A stretch of DNA of 37,813 nucleotides from RXOA01 sp964554715 (GCA_964554715.1 CAZKPU010000008.1:1-37813), one strand, 5' to 3'. Shown: positions 17,548 to 25,807, numbered from the stretch's first letter. Numbers and translations: made by a program. The notes: generated by a model not told the origin, from the letters alone.

Positions 17548-17580
17548 GGCCAAAGGCAGGTCTAGAACCTGCCTTTGGCC
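17548..17580. terminator. Perfect 14-bp hairpin between two exported-protein genes
   Basis: GGCCAAAGGCAGGT (17548-17561) and ACCTGCCTTTGGCC (17567-17580) pair without mismatch around the loop CTAGA. It lies just after the stop of the leftward gene 17596-18381. It is very stable but has no T tract on either side, so it may act by a Rho-assisted or RNA-stabilising route. Confidence 0.55.
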
Positions 17581-17595
17581 GTGTCTGATTCACCT

Positions 17596-18381
17596 CTACG
17601 GAAGACGAAGATCGGGGTTAACCGCAACGTTCTCCCAGAACTCCCCGTACCCATCAATGGATCCATGCAGCTCGGCGAAGTCGATGCGTCCATCGCTCCA
17701 TCCAGGATCGCCGAAGAGTGACGGATCGAGCAGCAGTCCCTCGAGATCGAGCATGTCTGGCGTGACCAACGCAACGTTCTCGGACTCGTTCCAAAGGAAG
17801 AACTCGAGATTGACGGTATCTCCGTTCAGCGTTGCGTCCGGCCCGCTGAGTCCAACGTGCAGTTCCAGTTCGGTGAGGTCACCGGGTTCGGGAGCTCTTG
17901 TGTTGGTCCACCAACCGACGAACTTGTGGATGTCGAGATCCTCACCTGTGACCTGCTTCGTCTCATCCAGGTGATAGGCTCCGTCACTGTTCACGTGCTT
18001 CACGATCTCCAGGTTGGTGCCGCAGATCCGTTCGAAGATGAACGCTGTGTCGATCGGAGACGGATCCTCGATCCGCCAATACCCATGATCATTGAACTGC
18101 CAGTTCGGCCCACCGATCTCGGCCAGCTGGAAGAAGCATCCGTCTGCCAGGCTCAATTCCTTGTGTTCGGTGAACTGGTCCCCGCTGATGTGGAACCACT
18201 TCCACAGCGACGCCGTTTCTCCGTTGATGTACTCTTCCACGGAGGCAAACGCACCGGCAGCCCCTTGGTAGATCTCCGTAGCTCCCGTCGTCTCGGCGCT
18301 GATCTCGACGTCCACATCGGCCCAAGCCGCCCAGCCGATCGCCAACACCAGCACTGCCATGCATACAAGCATCCGCTTCAT
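17596..18381 (-). CDS. Exported protein of unknown function
   Basis: Protein of 261 aa with a signal peptide (MKRMLVCMAVLVLAIGWAAWA). I do not recognise the family. The mature part is acidic, rich in Trp, Asp and Glu, and looks like a beta-sandwich: FHISGDQFTEHKELSLADGCFFQL, DHGYWRIEDPSPI, LTELELHVGLSGPDATLNGDTVNLEFFLWNESENVAL. The last stretch recalls extracellular carbohydrate- or protein-binding modules, but that is a guess. The start at 18381 follows AAGGAGG; the longer frame to 18450 lacks a site. It is followed by a perfect hairpin and then another exported protein on the same strand. Confidence 0.82.
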   Translation of the reverse strand: MKRMLVCMAVLVLAIGWAAWADVDVEISAETTGATEIYQGAAGAFASVEEYINGETASLWKWFHISGDQFTEHKELSLADGCFFQLAEIGGPNWQFNDHGYWRIEDPSPIDTAFIFERICGTNLEIVKHVNSDGAYHLDETKQVTGEDLDIHKFVGWWTNTRAPEPGDLTELELHVGLSGPDATLNGDTVNLEFFLWNESENVALVTPDMLDLEGLLLDPSLFGDPGWSDGRIDFAELHGSIDGYGEFWENVAVNPDLRLP

Positions 18382-19090
18382 TCCTGACCTCCTTAGGTTC
18401 TCTTGGATGCCCTCCGCCGCAAGCGGATCTGCTGTTTCCGCTCTGCACATCGCTCAGGTCACGGTTTCCTCTTCGATCTCACCTCCCGTCGACGCTGTCC
18501 GGCCGTTCCTCATGCCAACGGCGTGAATCGCCGTCATCGCTGAAGGAATGCCGGAAACTACGAAGGTGTCTGTGCCGTCGAATCGAATGCTGCGAAGGCG
18601 AAGAAGCTGGAGGGCGCGCCGACCACAACTCGGATGCTTTCCCGCGCCAACGGAACCCTAGAGATGTACCGTGCGCGCCCTGACCAACCTCATCTCTTCT
18701 CGGAGTTAGAACCGCTTGGCGGAAGAAGGGAAGGACAATTCGAGGAACGCGATCGATCCACTGCTGTCTCGTACCACCAAGCCACGCTGCCAACGGTTTC
18801 CTCCAACCTTCCCGTCGGCGCGGACTTTGGGATCCTGGCAGCCCGGCGATCTGACGTACAGTAGATCCGTGGCTTTGCGCCACCGTCTTGCGACGGCTTT
18901 GCCCTTTGCAGGACTGCGGCTGTCACAGCCGCGCTATCAGTATAGGTATTTCTCTGCTTTTGTCAAGATTTCTCTGTACTTTACTTCTTTACGCCGTTTC
19001 CTGCGTTTGTTGTCTGTCGTGTTCTGGTGTTCTTGGTTCGCTTCGTTGCTTTTTTTCTTATACTCTTGATTCTATTCAGGAGGGATCGTC
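18382..19090. other. Long divergent non-coding region with stacked hairpins and a T-rich tract
   Basis: 709 nt with no supported gene; open frames on both strands lack ribosome binding sites and protein-like composition. From about 18870 to 18935 three short hairpins follow one another (GTGG/CCAC; CCGTC-ttgc-GACGG; GCGGCTG-tca-CAGCCGC). From about 18940 to 19075 the plus strand becomes strikingly T-rich and purine-poor, unlike the rest of the window. The AGGAGGG of the next gene lies at the right end. Promoters for both flanking genes must lie here, but none is clear enough to mark. Confidence 0.6.
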
Positions 19091-20149
19091 ATGGATCACC
19101 ACCGTGTTATGCCGTATATCGGGTTGCTTCTACTTGCGCTTCTTGTCCTTCTTCCCCGGGCTGCGGCCCATGCCCAGACTCCCCACATCGAGCTCCTCCC
19201 GACACCGATGATCCTTGCTGGAGAAGGAGTTCCCCCAGAGCTTCCGCTTGTCATAGAGGATCAAACTGCCGTTGCCGAAGGCTGCTCCGACTGTCAGCTT
19301 CACACGACGCAGTACCTGCTTCAGGTTCCGGAGGAGGCGATCTCTGTACGGATCCAGCTTTCTGCCTCAGCGGTGACGGATGTCGATCTCGATCTGGCCG
19401 TGCGGCTGGAGACTCCGGTTGCCGAGGATCCCGATCGGTTCTACTTCACTCTTGCCGCCGCCACAGACAACGACCTGGAGGAGGTTCTCATCACTCGTGA
19501 AGACCCACAGGTTTCGCTTGCCGGCGCGTACTTCATCGCCGTGCTCAGCCCTCAGCACATTCGATCACCGTTCGAGCTTCGCGCCTTGGTCACCGTGGCT
19601 GCCTACCCCGAACACACCGCCGCGACGGCAACAATGAGCTTCGCTCGCTTCATCTCCGCCTCCGGAGACTACGCGCTTCTTCGCCCTTCGGCTTGGGGAC
19701 CCGAGCAATCCTCTGACCCCGGTTCACTCGTCGAGGTCAGCTTCCGCGCCCCTTCTACAGCCTACGGAACCCCCGTTCTGACCATCGGTGGTTGGGAGGC
19801 TTCGCCGGACCAACACGATCCGGCGATCCTCGCCGATCATATCCTCGCCATCTACGCCGACATCGGCTTTGATGTCATGCTTGCAGAACGGGACATTCTG
19901 CTCGGGGACGAGCCCGGCTACGCCGCCTCACTCGGCGGTGAAACCGTGGCTCCTACGCTGGAAATGTTTGCGTGTTGTATTCATGGCGGGCGCGTGTGGA
20001 TGATCACGCTCGCAGTTGGACACATTCTGCTTCAATCTCTGTATGAGCCGATCTTCGGCGCCGTTGTTGAAAGCTTCGAGTTCCTTGACAACGGCGAGAT
20101 GTCACCCGCTCCAACAGGTTCTGTGCTCTCGCCTCCGCTGTCTCCCTAG
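19091..20149 (+). CDS. Exported protein of unknown function
   Basis: Protein of 352 aa with a signal peptide (IGLLLLALLVLLPRAAAHAQ). Residues ~60-175 look like a beta-sandwich of the PPC/jelly-roll type found in secreted proteins (TTQYLLQVPEEAISVRIQLSAS...VDLDLAVRLETP). The C-terminal part (~185-335), with YALLRPSAWGPEQ and a terminal LLQSLYEPIFGAVVESFEFL, resembles PsbP/DUF1795-like lipid or stress proteins in its layout. A Cys pair C-S-D-C near residue 65 and C-C near 300 could form disulfides. The ATG follows AGGAGGG. Monocistronic, behind a T-rich leader. The family comparison is by eye only. Confidence 0.8.
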   Translation: MDHHRVMPYIGLLLLALLVLLPRAAAHAQTPHIELLPTPMILAGEGVPPELPLVIEDQTAVAEGCSDCQLHTTQYLLQVPEEAISVRIQLSASAVTDVDLDLAVRLETPVAEDPDRFYFTLAAATDNDLEEVLITREDPQVSLAGAYFIAVLSPQHIRSPFELRALVTVAAYPEHTAATATMSFARFISASGDYALLRPSAWGPEQSSDPGSLVEVSFRAPSTAYGTPVLTIGGWEASPDQHDPAILADHILAIYADIGFDVMLAERDILLGDEPGYAASLGGETVAPTLEMFACCIHGGRVWMITLAVGHILLQSLYEPIFGAVVESFEFLDNGEMSPAPTGSVLSPPLSP

Positions 20150-20230
20150 TCGGTACTCCTCCGACACTCGCACGGTCTTCGAGCTGCAGATACCCTCACC
20201 GTGTCATCTGCTCGCTATCCTCCGTCAACG

Positions 20231-21280
20231 CTACGAGTAGATGTCCAGCAGATCCCGCAACATCGTCGCCGCCGAGGGAAGCGGGGTTGTCTCATCGATC
20301 TTGAGCGTAATCGTTCCGTAGATGTCCGTCTCGAACACCACGCCCATCTCCGTCTGACCCAAGCCCGACAGCGGATGCTCCGGGCCAAGCACCGTGGGTA
20401 TCACCGTGAGCCTTGCTGCGGAGATCGAGCCACCGCTGGCAGCCTCGGCAGTGGCGAGCAACCGCAACACACCGCCGCTCCTCCTTGCACGACGCACCTG
20501 CTCGCCGTCGATCTCACGGATCCCCGTCCTTTGAACGTTCTCCAACGCAACATCCGACCCGCTGCCCATCGTCGCGCGTGTCAGGATCACAAGCTTCGCC
20601 GCCGCATCCCAGCCATCCAGATCCCATGCTCCATCGCCTTCGAGGACTCCCTGGTTGGTCGCATCGCGGCACGCCTCCTCCCAACGCACGCCGTTGCCAA
20701 GAAAGTCCAGTACATACCCGGTGGCCAAGTTCGGCACCGCCAAGATCCGCTGAACGACAGCCCCTCGGAGATCGCGCGTTCCCACATACAGCGCCGGTAA
20801 TCCGCCTGCGACCGTGCCGTCGAAGCGAAGTTCGGCCCCATGTGCTTCCGCCAGTCCGCGCAGCTCATCTCCGGCAAGGACGATCGGCCCTTTGTTCGGC
20901 GTGATCACATGGATCCCGCGCGTCAGTGCTTCGCGGATCAAGGACAACGCCGGCTCGCCTCTCTGGTCGAGCCGAACCGGAGAGGCTTCGCACAGCACAT
21001 CAAATCTGCCGGTCGCAACAAGCGTTGCCGCATCCCCCCCTGGAATCCCGCCGGATAGCTCGCACACGGCGCCCCCCTCCTCCTTCAACCTGACGATAAC
21101 GTCCAGGTCGAATCCGTCGTCCGTCGGAGCGATGGCAGTGCCGGTCGAATCGGCTACGCCTACGACTCGAACCGTCAAGCCATACCGCGACGCCAGCAGT
21201 GACTCCTTCGCCGCGATCAGCCCTAGAAACCGCCGGCCAAGATTCCCCACACCTACAACGACGATCCGCACCGTTTTCAT
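20231..21280 (-). CDS. hom: Homoserine dehydrogenase (short form)
   Basis: Protein of 349 aa. It reduces aspartate semialdehyde to homoserine with NAD(P)H, on the path to threonine and methionine. The N-terminal Rossmann motif is VVVGVGNLGRR (residues 6-16). The substrate domain shows HVITPNKGP, DGTVAGGLP and GDGAWDLDGWDAAAKLVIL, with the catalytic Asp and Lys of the family. The C-terminal ACT regulatory domain of longer enzymes is absent, so threonine feedback by that route is unlikely; the short form is common in archaea and thermophilic bacteria. The start at 21280 follows AAGGAGAGGAAGC; a frame to 21319 is open but lacks a site. No other threonine genes are near. Confidence 0.92.
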   Translation of the reverse strand: MKTVRIVVVGVGNLGRRFLGLIAAKESLLASRYGLTVRVVGVADSTGTAIAPTDDGFDLDVIVRLKEEGGAVCELSGGIPGGDAATLVATGRFDVLCEASPVRLDQRGEPALSLIREALTRGIHVITPNKGPIVLAGDELRGLAEAHGAELRFDGTVAGGLPALYVGTRDLRGAVVQRILAVPNLATGYVLDFLGNGVRWEEACRDATNQGVLEGDGAWDLDGWDAAAKLVILTRATMGSGSDVALENVQRTGIREIDGEQVRRARRSGGVLRLLATAEAASGGSISAARLTVIPTVLGPEHPLSGLGQTEMGVVFETDIYGTITLKIDETTPLPSAATMLRDLLDIYS

Positions 21281-21328
21281 CAAGCTTCCTCTCCTTCCTG
21301 GCCTTATCCACGCCACCATGCACCCGCG

Positions 21329-21357
21329 TCGACCCTGCCCAGGAAGCTACGTATACT
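21329..21357 (+). promoter_or_regulatory. Promoter of the gene at 21391
   Basis: TCGACC (21329-21334), a 17-nt spacer and TATACT (21352-21357) give a good -10 and a fair -35, with the start codon 33 nt downstream behind AAAGGAGGAG. Confidence 0.5.
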
Positions 21358-21390
21358 TCACCGCGTACGGTTGTGCCAAAGGAGGAGAGC

Positions 21391-22575
21391 ATGGAGCCAT
21401 CGCTTCGGGAGTTCATGATCGCAGTCCAAGACGCTTACATGGATACGTCCGGTTTCAGCGCTATCCAGACGGTCGAGGCCGGTGAGATCCGGATGACGGC
21501 ATCGGTCGCCGTGAGGGGTCGGTTCGTATCGGTGGAGTACGCGTCATACGCCGATCCGTTCTCGAAACTGCAGGAACTCCTCCTGGGCAGCGTCACGTAC
21601 TCTGCGGAGGATATGCCGAACCTCCGTGCCGCATACGACGGCAGCGGCACCTGGATCCATGACCGCAGCCGCGGGCTTGCCGTTCGCCATTCGGGGTGGT
21701 TTGTGCCATCGCCGTTCCCATCACTCAGAGTGCTGGGAGAACTCCGCTTCCTGGCGCAGATGACAAGCGACTTCCTCGTCGCCGACGGGACCCCACAAAC
21801 GCTGAACGGACGCCAAGGACGCGAAATCCGACTGAAGCCGAGGGCTCCCTTTCAGTCTCAGTTCCTGCGGGAACTGCACTTCCTGTTTCGCAAGGTCCGC
21901 ATTCTGTTCGATACAGAGACATACTTCCCGCTGCGGATCTCTGCGACGCCTTCCGATGGTTCACCGTTGGCGATGCTTCTCCCACCACAGACACCGCTCG
22001 TTCTCTCGTACCGCGATGTCCGTCGTGACCCGCCGGAAGCGCAGCTTCGCTACACTCCGTCCGATGACGACCGCAGCTTCACGCAGCAGATCCTCACCCT
22101 CACAGAAGCGCTCGCTCTCTGGCCGTCCGATCTTCCGACCGATACCCTTTCCAACCTTGCCTACGATGTGGATCCGGATCACGTGGATGTCATCTGGGAT
22201 AACGCCTTATCGCAAGGTCAGATCACTCTCAACTTCCGATGTACGTCCGCGCCCCCCGAAGCCTCCGAAGACACCTCTGACGAGGCACCCAGGCTCATCT
22301 TGCGTGTTGCCAACTACCTTCTACACAGCCTCGGCAGGAGCAAGGCCGACATTTCTTCTTATGGTAGCGAGCATTCGGTGGGCGGTCAGCCTGTGAGAGT
22401 TCTAGACCGGTCATCGCTGGCTTCATCCGGCCACGCCGTTCCCGGCCTGCCTCACATCAGTGAGGCGTTTTGGGAAGCCGGCGGGATGTTCTGGTTCCTG
22501 CTCGGCGAGCGGCTCGACGAGCCGTCTCTCTTGCAGCTCGTAGCTTCCCTCATCGAACCGCAAACGTCTTGCTAG
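21391..22575 (+). CDS. LolA-like domain protein lacking a signal peptide
   Basis: Protein of 394 aa. Residues ~10-235 follow the LolA-type plan: an initial helix (EFMIAVQDAYMDTSGFSAIQTVE), strands with MTASVAVRGRFVSVEYASY, then GRQGREIRLKPRAP and KVRILFDTETYFPLRISATP, the usual strand pair of lipid-carrier beta-barrels. The C-terminal part (~265-390) is of unknown type (LALWPSDLPTDTLSNL...GHAVPGLPHISEAFWEAGGMFWFLLG). There is no signal peptide or TM helix, so it should stay in the cytosol, which is odd for a LolA relative. The ATG at 21391 follows AAAGGAGGAGAGC and has a promoter upstream. Function unknown. Confidence 0.8.
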   Translation: MEPSLREFMIAVQDAYMDTSGFSAIQTVEAGEIRMTASVAVRGRFVSVEYASYADPFSKLQELLLGSVTYSAEDMPNLRAAYDGSGTWIHDRSRGLAVRHSGWFVPSPFPSLRVLGELRFLAQMTSDFLVADGTPQTLNGRQGREIRLKPRAPFQSQFLRELHFLFRKVRILFDTETYFPLRISATPSDGSPLAMLLPPQTPLVLSYRDVRRDPPEAQLRYTPSDDDRSFTQQILTLTEALALWPSDLPTDTLSNLAYDVDPDHVDVIWDNALSQGQITLNFRCTSAPPEASEDTSDEAPRLILRVANYLLHSLGRSKADISSYGSEHSVGGQPVRVLDRSSLASSGHAVPGLPHISEAFWEAGGMFWFLLGERLDEPSLLQLVASLIEPQTSC

Positions 22576-22592
22576 GTGAAATCGAATGAGCA

Positions 22593-22624
22593 GGCGTCTC
22601 GAGCGATCAACCGCTCGAGACGCC
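22593..22624. terminator. Perfect 13-bp hairpin after the LolA-like gene
   Basis: GGCGTCTCGAGCG (22593-22605) and CGCTCGAGACGCC (22612-22624) pair exactly around ATCAAC, 18 nt after the stop. It overlaps the last codons of the opposite small gene, so it may serve both directions. No T tract is present. Confidence 0.55.
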
Positions 22625-22816
22625 ATCGATACGCATAACCTCAAATAGAGCGTCTTCCAAGATCTGTTCCTCGCCTCGCGTTGCCATCTCCCGCAGCACA
22701 TAGCTGCCGACAGCCACGTTCAGCTCCTCGACAAGGGAACGTTGGTTCGCAGCTGCAATCAAAGCAAGGCTGCGTAACATCGTCCGATCCAGCACGTCAT
22801 CTGGGTGATCCACCAC
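22607..22816 (-). CDS. Small ribbon-helix-helix-like protein
   Basis: Protein of 69 aa. The middle has the helix-turn-helix pattern of Arc/CopG-type regulators: RTMLRSLALIAAANQRSLVEELNVAVGSYVLRE, with Arg-Ser at the turn, followed by an amphipathic C-terminal helix. The usual N-terminal DNA-binding beta strand is not obvious, so it could be an antitoxin-like or dimerisation variant. No toxin gene is adjacent. The GTG start (22816) follows TAGGAGG with 7-nt spacing, which supports a real gene; a second GTG directly after is an alternative. It converges on the LolA-like gene with a shared hairpin. Confidence 0.6.
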   Translation of the reverse strand: MVDHPDDVLDRTMLRSLALIAAANQRSLVEELNVAVGSYVLREMATRGEEQILEDALFEVMRIDGVSSG

Positions 22817-23164
22817 GACAGAGCCTCCTAGCAGAAGAGGTACATCCGAAGACCACCGATATCAGTACACGACCTGAGGGGGATGAGTCAAGAGGCAGGT
22901 CGGTGTGATTGGATCGGGCGAGCGACCTTCGCGAACCCCCTAGCCAGACGACTTTCAGAGAATCCCTCCGAAACCGTTCGTTTCGCGCACATCCTTCCCT
23001 TGGGCAGTTGCGCAACCGGTCGGACGTTCGTCACCCCAGGCAAGAGATGATCGTGATGCCGCACTTCTACGGGCTCAGCGCCAACCGGGACATTCGCTAC
23101 CCGGTCCCGAACGACGGACTCCCCACCTCTGCCGCCGACAACCGGCTCACCCCCCACCTCGATG
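22817..23164. other. Intergenic region (348 nt)
   Basis: No gene is supported. An 89-codon frame on the minus strand (22888-23157) and a 98-codon frame on the plus strand (22909-23205) overlap each other and have no ribosome binding site or family likeness. I looked for tRNA and known small RNAs and saw none. Confidence 0.55.
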
Positions 23165-23401
23165 CTATTCGGTGTCCCGACCTGCCATCGAGAAGATGGC
23201 CATGATGACTTCGCACAGCACGCGCACTACGACCGGCCCAACAAACAACCAGATCAATCCGTTGATAATCGCGGTCGCGCCACCGAACCGGCTGGCAAGC
23301 ATCGTGACTCCGCGGACCACACTGACGCCCACTCCAAGCCAGAAAACAATCTGGATCAACCGCGGGGTCAGAAACCGTTCGAAGCTCAAGTACTCTCTCA
23401 T
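23165..23401 (-). CDS. DUF4282 small membrane protein
   Basis: Protein of 78 aa that fits the DUF4282 family in length and pattern: an N-terminal FERFLTPRLIQIVFWLGV, a first TM helix (~15-35), a short polar turn, and a second helix with GLIWLFVGPVVVRVLCEVIMAIFSM, including the family's Arg and Glu in the helix end (R-V-L-C-E). It sits in the inner membrane; function unknown. The ATG at 23401 follows AGGAAGGCAG. It is divergent from lspA. Confidence 0.88.
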   Translation of the reverse strand: MREYLSFERFLTPRLIQIVFWLGVGVSVVRGVTMLASRFGGATAIINGLIWLFVGPVVVRVLCEVIMAIFSMAGRDTE

Positions 23402-23537
23402 CTCTGCCTTCCTTTCTTGCCCGTGTTATTTGCTACTGTTCCCTAGGCTACCATGGACCACAGGCCCACGGCAACTGGATGCCGATATACGCGAATGGAA
23501 CTTGATTCCGCTCTCCTGGCGCAGTAGTCTGTCCGGC

Positions 23538-23984
23538 ATGTCGCGCGTGTTTCGGTTCGTGCCTTCTTTGATCCTTGTCGCGTTGGATCAGCTTCTGAAG
23601 CGTCACATCCTTTCAACGTATCCGTCCGGCGAGACAAGGCCGATTCTCGGGGATTGGATGCGCATCTCGGTCGCACGAAACCCTGGTGGCGCGTTCGGCC
23701 TGTTCCCGGGGCACAGCGAGTTGCTCATCACCGTATCCGGTATCGTTGTCGTCGCGATGGTCGTCTTCTTGGCGACGGTGAAGCGCCTCTCCGGTCCCTA
23801 CCGCTATGGCATTCCGCTACTCCTTGCAGGCGCCGCGGGGAACTTGATCGACCGGGTCTTCCTGGGATACGTTGTCGACTACATTGAAGTGCGCGGGTTC
23901 TCCGTGTTCAACGTCGCGGATGCCTGTATCGTGGTGGGAGTCTTCTTGGTGGCTGTCGGCCTCGTGTTTGGGAAGGAACCGTAG
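23538..23984 (+). CDS. lspA: Lipoprotein signal peptidase (signal peptidase II)
   Basis: Protein of 148 aa with four TM helices. It removes the signal peptide of prolipoproteins in the inner membrane. Visible motifs: VALDQLLK in helix 1, ARNPGGAFGLF, and the two catalytic aspartates in AGAAGNLIDRV and FNVADACI. The ATG at 23538 has no clear Shine-Dalgarno; a TTG 13 codons upstream is possible but not better supported. The stop is directly followed by the tmk start, so the two are one operon. Substrates in this window include the PKD lipoprotein at 15077-15427. Confidence 0.95.
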   Translation: MSRVFRFVPSLILVALDQLLKRHILSTYPSGETRPILGDWMRISVARNPGGAFGLFPGHSELLITVSGIVVVAMVVFLATVKRLSGPYRYGIPLLLAGAAGNLIDRVFLGYVVDYIEVRGFSVFNVADACIVVGVFLVAVGLVFGKEP

Positions 23985-24620
23985 ATGGATTGGCAAGGAA
24001 AACTCATCGTGTTCGAGGGCCTCGATTTCACCGGCAAGTCGACTCAGGCCCGACTGCTTGGCGAGAACCTGCGCCAGCAAGGGTACGCTGTGACGCTCAC
24101 TCGCGAACCGGGCGGCACCATCATCGGAGAGAGGATCCGGCAGATCCTCCTCTCGAACGCGACCGGTGATCTGGATCCTCTGTCGGAGCTTCTCCTGTTC
24201 ATGACGTGCCGCGCTCAACTCACACGCGAGGTCATCGAGCCTGCCATTGCTGCAGGCCATGTCGTCATTTCCAGTCGGCATCGCATGTCCAGTTTGGCCT
24301 ACCAAGGATACGGACGCGGACTTGATCTCGATCTCATCCGCCGCCTGAACGATGCCGCGACCCAGCATCGAACATCGGATCTGTTGATCTTCCTTGATGT
24401 CGGCCCGTCGGACGCACTCGCACGTCGTGGGGATCATCCCGATAGGATCGAGCAAGAGGAGATCCCCTTCTATGACCGCATCTACGAGGGCTACAAGCAG
24501 TTGCTTCTCACGGAACCGCAAGCGATCGTCGTGCCTGCGAAAGAGGATATCGAAACGGTGGCGCGGACGATCCGCCAGCAGCTCGAGGCGATTTCCTCCA
24601 CCGAAAACGATCGGGTATGA
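23985..24620 (+). CDS. tmk: Thymidylate kinase with altered DR(Y/F) motif
   Basis: Protein of 211 aa that makes dTDP from dTMP in the cytosol. P-loop FEGLDFTGKST (10-20), TREPGGT (39-45) contacting the base, and SLAYQGYGRGL (103-113) as in typical enzymes. The segment before it reads VISSRHRMSS where VISDRYxDSS is usual: Asp97 to Ser, Tyr99 to His and Asp101 to Met, while Arg98 is kept. The lid has RRGDHPDRIEQE. The ATG directly follows the lspA stop, with GGGAAGGAACC ahead; dnaN starts 35 nt after its stop. A co-operon of nucleotide supply and the sliding clamp is plausible. Confidence 0.93.
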   Translation: MDWQGKLIVFEGLDFTGKSTQARLLGENLRQQGYAVTLTREPGGTIIGERIRQILLSNATGDLDPLSELLLFMTCRAQLTREVIEPAIAAGHVVISSRHRMSSLAYQGYGRGLDLDLIRRLNDAATQHRTSDLLIFLDVGPSDALARRGDHPDRIEQEEIPFYDRIYEGYKQLLLTEPQAIVVPAKEDIETVARTIRQQLEAISSTENDRV

Positions 24621-24655
24621 TCGCAAGTGGAGACTGTACTTGTAAGGGGGATTCC

Positions 24656-25807
24656 ATGAACTTCGTCTGTGCCAAATCTGCCCTGGTCACGGGTGTCAAA
24701 CTTGCCGGATATGCGCTCGGAACGCGAACCAGCATGCCGATCCTCGGAGGCGTGAAGCTAACGGTTCGCGGGGATTCTCTTGAGCTGTATGCGACCGATC
24801 TCGAACGAGCGCTGAGCTGCACGGTGCCGATCCAGAACTCGGGACCCGATGGTTCCACCGTGTTGAATGGATCGGTTTTCGTGAGAATCGCGCAGCACCT
24901 GCCGGAAGACGAAGAGATCCAGATCAAGGGCAGCGATTCCGATAGCACAGTCGTTCATCTCCGTTGCGGATAGACGTCGTTCGATCTGCCGACCCTCCCC
25001 GTGGAAGACTACCCCGAGGCGTTCAGCCTTCCGGAGACCAAAGTGGCCTCGCTCGAGGCGGCCAAGTTCCATCGCGCACTAGAGAAAACGTCGTTCGCTG
25101 CCTTGAAAGCGGGAGAGACAACACGTCTCAGCCTGACCGGCGTAGATATCGTGCTCAAGGATGGCGCCGCCAAGCTCGTTGCTACCAACGGATATCGATT
25201 GTCGCTAAAGACGGTCGAGGTCACCGAGATCCTTGAGGAAGGAGAGTTCCTCGTGGAAGCGGGCGTCCTCAGCGATCTCGATCGTGTGCTGTCCCAGCTA
25301 GGAGCGGAAGAGGTCGTTCTCTACCGAGGGGAAGGCCAGCTGTACTTCCCGGCCGGCGGCGTGGTGTTAATGGAGAAGACGATCGCTGAGGAGTTCCCTG
25401 ATTTCGACCGGGTTATCCCCAAGGACAACCCGATCGCCCTCTCCTTCAACCGCCGAGCGCTCTACGATACGCTCCAGCGGATGGCGATCACCGCCGCCGA
25501 AGAGTCAGGCGCGGTGACGGTGCGAGCTTCTTCACAGGAAACGGCGGTTCGCATCCTGTCGTCTTTCAAGGATACGGGCGAGGGCGAAGAACGCGTTCGC
25601 CTTGCTACCGCACCGCAAGATGACATCGACATCGCGTTCAAGGCGGAGTATCTACTCGACGCGTTGAAGCGGATGGATTCAGAAGAGATCGCCCTTCACC
25701 TCTCGTCCGCCGAGAAGGCCGGCTTGATCGAACCCTCGGGAGATCCGTTCGCCGAAGAAGATTCCGGCTTCCTGTATGTCTGCATGCCGGTGCGTCTTAC
25801 AAGCTAG
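24656..25807 (+). CDS. dnaN: DNA polymerase III beta sliding clamp, interrupted by an in-frame TAG
   Basis: The reading frame is 383 codons, a normal clamp length, starting MNFVCAKSALVTG behind AAGGGGG. Codon 106 (24971-24973) is TAG. Directly after it the same frame continues with clamp sequence (TSFDLPTLPVEDYPEAF, where families read G-x-x-x-F-x-L-P-x-L-P-x-x-D-F-P), through KLVATNGYRLSLK and FLEKTI-like strands to the C-terminal FLYVCMPVRLTS. No bases are missing, so a single substitution is enough. The clamp is essential, so a sequencing or assembly error is most likely; a pseudogene with an intact copy elsewhere or readthrough are alternatives. TAG ends several other genes here, for example 2113-2115 and 7763-7765. 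Confidence 0.88.

Noticed and set aside
18479..18883. A 134-codon minus-strand frame in the long non-coding region
   Set aside because: Arg-rich, no family likeness, no ribosome binding site, typical of GC-rich chance frames.
21303..21311. A DnaA-box-like TTATCCACG as a sign of a replication origin near dnaN
   Set aside because: Single imperfect copy, no cluster, no AT-rich unwinding element, and dnaA is absent from the window.
22888..23205. Overlapping small frames on both strands between the RHH-like and DUF4282 genes
   Set aside because: No ribosome binding site, low-complexity composition and mutual overlap.
24656..25807. Amber recoding (pyrrolysine or reassigned TAG) in dnaN
   Set aside because: TAG is used as the normal stop in several neighbouring genes and no pyl genes are visible; a single-base error is simpler.
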